A stretch of 64,000 bases of DNA from Dromaius novaehollandiae. Taxonomy: Eukaryota > Chordata > Aves > Casuariiformes > Dromaiidae. Location of the stretch: NCBI RefSeq assembly GCF_036370855.1, contig NC_088132.1, positions 61,108,841-61,172,840 of the forward strand, in the 5' to 3' direction. The position numbers and the translations under genes are program-made. The notes below the pieces were generated by a model. It was not told where the DNA came from and ran no database searches. It saw only the letters and a list, made by a program, of their open reading frames with translations. Below, in pieces: positions 58,781 through 64,000 of the stretch. The first letter of the stretch is position 1. Every line of letters starts with the position of its first letter.

Positions 58781-61309
58781 GTTTTCCACTTTTGCTGGGC
58801 TTCAAAACTTGTTTGCAAAGACTCTTCTGTACAAAGGCGCTCTCAAATTGCTTGGTCAGGACAGTTTCCTAACCTTGTCTGATAAATCTGAACAAACAAA
58901 GTATTTCTGTTCCCGTGAAGCCCTGTCTCAAATCCTCATCCTGCAGTTCTGTACTCCATTAATGAGAAAGGCTCTGATCTCAAGAAACAATTCTGTTACC
59001 CGTTGTATCTGTGCTTCTTACCTCATTGACTCTTAGTCCATTAAGTGGTATTCACCCTTTCTTGTGATGCAGACTCTCAAATTTTTCTACTGGAGATCTT
59101 TGAAGTGAATTTAAGACTTCTGACAGGAGAGTGTCTCTCCCCCCCCCCTTTTTTTTTATGCTCAATCTTAAAATTGTCCATCAACTTACTGTCCTGTGGA
59201 CTGCAGGTGTGAGACTACTCCTCTAAGAAAGAGCTGAAAAGCAGAGATGGATCTGTTTTCCTTCATTCTTGTCTCTGCAGATATTTAAAGTGCAAGGAAC
59301 ATTTCAAGCACTCTGTGCAGATAATAACACTGGATTTCCCATGCCTCTGTGTTCTCAGGGAACTGAAGTGAAAATCTCTTTGCATATACAAAATTGATTT
59401 ATTTCTGGGGGGGAAAAAAACCCTTGAAGTGGTCTAGGACTCTGTTACAGTGGATTGACAAAAGTCAGATAATTGATCCTGTTTGCAGGGTGCATCACAT
59501 AACAGGAATGTCTGTCCCAGTGTTTCTGTACATGCCGTGTTCCTTGTACCCCTTTTCTCTTGACATCTGCTACCAGCCACTGACAGAATCCATATATTGG
59601 CCCTAGATATACGCCCAGCCCCACAGTTCCAACATTCTTACTGTTGTGTCAAAAACATTTTGTAAGTCTTCACTATCCTAAGGATATTCCTTAGGTATTC
59701 CTTTGGAATGACTATTTTAAGATTGACAAAAGGGAAGCTGTGGCTGAGAGATACAGCGTAGTAACAACTGTGAGCCATTACAGCGACACAGGATCTTCAT
59801 GTAAATGACTTATTTGGTTTAGATAAAATGGGTTCCAAGATTGGAAACCTTGCATGTTCAGTGTGGAAAAAAACATATACAAAGATAGCAGCATAGAATT
59901 TTCCCTTATCAGTTTTCTGTATGTGGTTCTGTGAGCTGAGAGGCTGTAGGCCGTGAAACGATGGTAGAAAAATAAATCAGTTAATACAGGTAACATAGAA
60001 AGATATTAGATATGCATTAATAAAATCAATCAGCATATTACATAATTCCCGCTTATGTGGTAGTTTTTTTAATATATTTTTCTTTCACACATTAACAGGA
60101 TGAGGCCTAAAATGCAATTCAAGTTTCTACTGTTAGCTGTGAATTTCTTTGGGTTTGGGAGGGAAGAGATTGGTGTAAATTGTATCTTTAAAGTTTATTA
60201 ATAGATTTTTGTAGCTGAAAGGAATCAAATAGACTTGGGGGTATTTGAAGGAACTGGCATGGAACAATAAAGTAGCTAGAATGTGAATCTGAAAAACTGC
60301 TTATTGCATGGCAAATGTCAGCCAGCAGGTGATTTGAAACTAATTAACAAGCACACTATGTGAGCAGAATGTTTTCTAATCACTAAAAAAAGCTGTTGTT
60401 TTTAATTTGTGATGCAGTTAGCTGACTCTGATTTACAGTGTTGGCTGTAACCAATATTGGTTAGCAGGTGTGTATTCTTATTTACTTTATAAAGTTCGTG
60501 TTTGTGAGGGGGAAAGGGAGGGAAGGTATACCCAGAGTTTGCCTAAACCATTCCAGATGGGCAAGATGTGTTTTATTTAATGCCAGATCCAGAAAGATGA
60601 CAGTTTCATGAAAGTAAGCTTAGGCTTTCACATTTTGACTGGAGACAGCTCTGAAAGCTGATTTTTTTATTTTTTTTAGGCATTAGATGCACTGAAATAC
60701 TTAATATTGAGTAAATAGAAAAAAACATTCTTTCTCAATTTAAGACAGAAATTTTGAGTGTACTCCCACAAACATCTCTAAGATGTGCTCACTGAGTAAC
60801 AAATGCACTGAGTGGAACTGATCATAATGGTTTCCTGAACTGGAAAACTGAGAATATATACAAGCACGCAATATGGGCAGTACGAATCCTTGCTGCCCCT
60901 AGTTTAAGGCTTTGTCTAAATGACCCAATGAAGCCTTCAGTAATTTAAAAGTGCATTGGGATAAGTTATCAAAATAAGCTATATTTTCTGTTGATAGGGA
61001 TGGTATACTAATGCTTGCTGTCACTTAGAAGTAAATGTTTTCTTTTTACACACTAGGTTTACTGCAGAAGAAAAAAATCAGTGAAAAACACTTTTGTGTG
61101 AGTTTATATCTATATCTATATATTTAATTTCCCTCTTCAGGCATTTACCTTCTGACTGAGTCTCACAAAGGGTCATAAAACTATTCAAATGATAGTTTTT
61201 CCAGGAAATGTTTGGTGGTAATAGTTTGGGATATCTGTTAGAACACTCAGTTACTGCTTGGCCAGATATCTGAGAAAGGACTTTGTAGCAGTTCAAAATG
61301 TCATATTTG

Positions 61310-61313
<4 letters not shown>

Positions 61314-61348
<35 letters not shown>
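61314..61348. repeat. Poly-T tract (35 T) with flanking pyrimidine-rich region
   Basis: The longest homopolymer in the window. T- and C-rich sequence continues to about 61445, including a second T run near 61420. Its length is likely variable and hard to sequence. Confidence 0.95.
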
Positions 61349-61352
<4 letters not shown>

Positions 61353-64000
61353 CTTGTTTAAAATCCTTTCATTTTTAATTTTTCTTAGTAGCCTGAGTAG
61401 AATCCTAGCATTTCTTTTCTTTTTTTTTTTCTTTTCTCCCCCCGTCCTTTGCTTGAGTACAGCGTCAGTGCTCTTTTTATTTTCACAACTTACAATGACT
61501 GGCAGAATAATACATATGCAAGTGAGTAGCTGTGCTCCTCATTCTCAACAATCCAGAAAAACATATTAGGCCAATTTCTACCTTGGATTTTCACCAACTT
61601 TGGATTTTGTCTGCAATCTGTTGCATAAATTCTGTCTCTCACCACGCATGAATATATACTACATTTTCATGTTTTCTTCCTTTTTTAAACATCAGTCTGG
61701 ACTATTTAGCTCAACTTTATGGCTAGATTTTATTAGAATACTTCTGTATAAGAATACGTTTAAAGCATGTGTTTTTAATTAAGACACAAGTTGTAAATTA
61801 ATTTTTAGTGGCAACATCATATCCATTCAATTTTAGTATTCAGTATTCTTCAGTTTCTGCTAGTTTAGACAAATCTGTCCTAACAAAGGACAAGATTATT
61901 TATGCTCTGAGGTCAATGGCAGCATGCCCGTTATTTCAGTAGGATCTGGATAGGATTGAAATTTGAGTTCATAGCTTGATCATTGTAGTTATACAAATTG
62001 GCATGTAAAAGCTAAAATGAGCACTGTTTGTTCCATGCTACTTAATAACTTTTAAAAATATTTTACACACAGTTTTAAAATGTGGATTAATGAAGTACAA
62101 TAAGTGTCTTGAGCATTTTTAAATGAGAAGTGCTATTTTCTTTGAATTTGTGTCTATTTTTTATTAAATTCTCTGCTCTTATAAAGATCTCTTATGTGTG
62201 AAGATAGATTACTTCCTAACTAATTTTTAAGTATATTCAGCATACTAGAAGTACCTTCCAAAGTGATTAGCACTACTTACAGGTAAGTGTTTTTGGCTTG
62301 TTTTATGAGTGGTTTTACAGCAAAGAGGTGACTCTTTAATAGGAAATGTCTGGAAGTTTTTTCAGTCAAAGAGCAGGTATGCGTAGGCAGGAGCAGAGGT
62401 TATTACAGAATTGTCCTAAGTAGAGAAATATCTTGCAGTTCATTGCAGTCAGCAATTGCGGCTGTTCAGTTTCACTCTTATAACGTATGATGAAATGTAG
62501 CTTAGAAGGCTATAAAGATTCTGAATGATAGATGATAGAGGTAAAGTAAAAATCCAAAGAAAGAATTCCATACTCAAATATTTTGTAATTGCCATACTGG
62601 CATGATTGCATATGCTCAGTTAATTGGTACTTAACTTGATTCTGAAATCAGATCTGTTAAATAGTAGATAAGACTCTTGCTTTAAACTCAGATCCCAACA
62701 TTTTTTAATGGATATTTGATAAGAACATGACAACTTCTGATCCTGTAACTTTTTTAGGATTTAACTTCAGAAGAGATTTATTTTTAGCTTTTCTAATACA
62801 TAGGAGTTAGCCTGGAATTTTAGTTGTGGTGTATTCAGAATGAAAATATCACCTGTGTTACATTCTCAATTATTTTCTTAACGGACACTGAGTTTTCTAA
62901 ACATATATTTTTCATATTCTTTATTGCATGAAGTAAATGTACATTTGTTGAATTACAAATGAGAATACTGAGAGCTAAATGAAATTTTGGTCAAATGACT
63001 TCTTTTGAAACAACATGAAGGAATGATGGTCTGGCTGACTGTAAAGGACTGTGTGGAATTGTTTGTTAACACATTTAATAACCAGTAAGTTCTCTGTGGA
63101 TCTTCTGTTTCGTGTGCTGTATTCTGACTCCTCGTACCATCATCTTGATTTCTCTTCTGTTGCTGCCACATTGACCATATATTATGAACAAGAGAAATTA
63201 TAACACATGGGAATATTCCAAATGGGAATATACTTAGCAAATTTAACAACCTCTGCATTTTTTATGCTTTTTCTTTCGTTTCTATCTTCTGTTCTTCATG
63301 TTTCTATATCTTCATGTTTCTTCGCGTTTCTCTGGCTCATTTGCCACAGTCTATGTCATGTGCTTTCAGACTGAGCCTCTGGAATGCTAAGGCCAGTTTA
63401 CACCCCTCTGACATTGCTGAAACTCAGCTCATATTAAATAGAATTGATACAAATTAAAGCCTTTTGTGGGGGGAAGTTATACATTCTCAAGGAGCAGGAA
63501 TTTCTAGAAAACCATTCAGTTGAAAACTGACAATTTTCTCGTGGCAGTATTACTATTTTAATCTTCAGGTGCAGTTTTATACAAGTGTTTTCATATGCTG
63601 AGAGGTGAGGAGGTTGATTGACTGACGAAATCTACATTGCTTTGGTTGGATATCTGAGTCTGTTTAGATCTTGTTGCTCACTATCTAGGGTTTTGTATGT
63701 GCTTTAAACTCTTATTTGTATTTTTTTCATCCTGTAGTAGAAATTCTATGACCACGTCCAGCAGTTATAAAATGTTTTTTTAATACAGAACTAAATATGG
63801 AAATAAAACAATAGTCTTAAACAGTTAGCCTTTTTGTACCATTTTCATATTCCATTTAATTGATTTGGCTTCTCTTATCATTGCTAATGTTTAACTCATC
63901 TTACGGGTTGCTAGTGAGGGGAAGAATTTAAGGAGGGATTATTACCCTGCAGCAGCCTGCTAGGGGTATTAAGGTTGAAGCTGAAGAGACAGACAAAAGT

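Overview
This window is vertebrate nuclear DNA, most likely from a bird. The coding pieces are short exons with GT-AG introns, spread over AT-rich non-coding sequence. The recognisable interspersed repeats are mainly old CR1/L3-type LINE fragments, the LINE class typical of sauropsids, and the repeat load is low. There are no prokaryotic operons, rRNA or tRNA genes, CRISPR arrays or intact mobile elements. Human CENPK and ADAMTS6 are neighbours on chromosome 5q12, a region that corresponds to the avian Z chromosome, so a Z-linked origin is likely but cannot be proven from sequence alone.

Layout on the + strand. (1) 1-3021: end of the last CENPK intron. (2) 3022-3180: terminal coding exon of CENPK (centromere protein K), followed by a 3'UTR with an AATAAA at 3307. 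(3) About 3.3-28.8 kb: AT-rich intergenic DNA with decayed CR1 pieces, SINE-like remnants, a 21-base poly-G run and small tandem repeats. (4) 28.8-33.3 kb: a cluster of GC-rich CpG islands. The largest (about 29.9-30.7 kb) carries a tight group of an E-box, a perfect NRF1 site and a full palindromic CRE, and is the likely ADAMTS6 promoter. (5) 36246-52761: ADAMTS6 exon 2 (most of the visible 5'UTR plus the start codon) and five more coding exons. (6) 52762-64000: part of a large ADAMTS6 intron, in which I found no further exon.

The joined ADAMTS6 exons encode about 358 residues: signal peptide, prodomain with cysteine switch and furin site, and the N-terminal half of the metalloprotease domain. 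The zinc-binding HExxH motif, disintegrin-like, thrombospondin, spacer and PLAC regions lie beyond the window. Splice phases agree at every junction.

The two genes are unrelated in function (kinetochore assembly versus extracellular matrix proteolysis) and share only conserved synteny and orientation. I did not find a new biological system. The most notable points are a 5'UTR with five upstream ORFs, a NAGNAG tandem acceptor that would add or remove one glutamate beside the cysteine switch, a four-arginine motif inside the prodomain, and the multi-island promoter domain.
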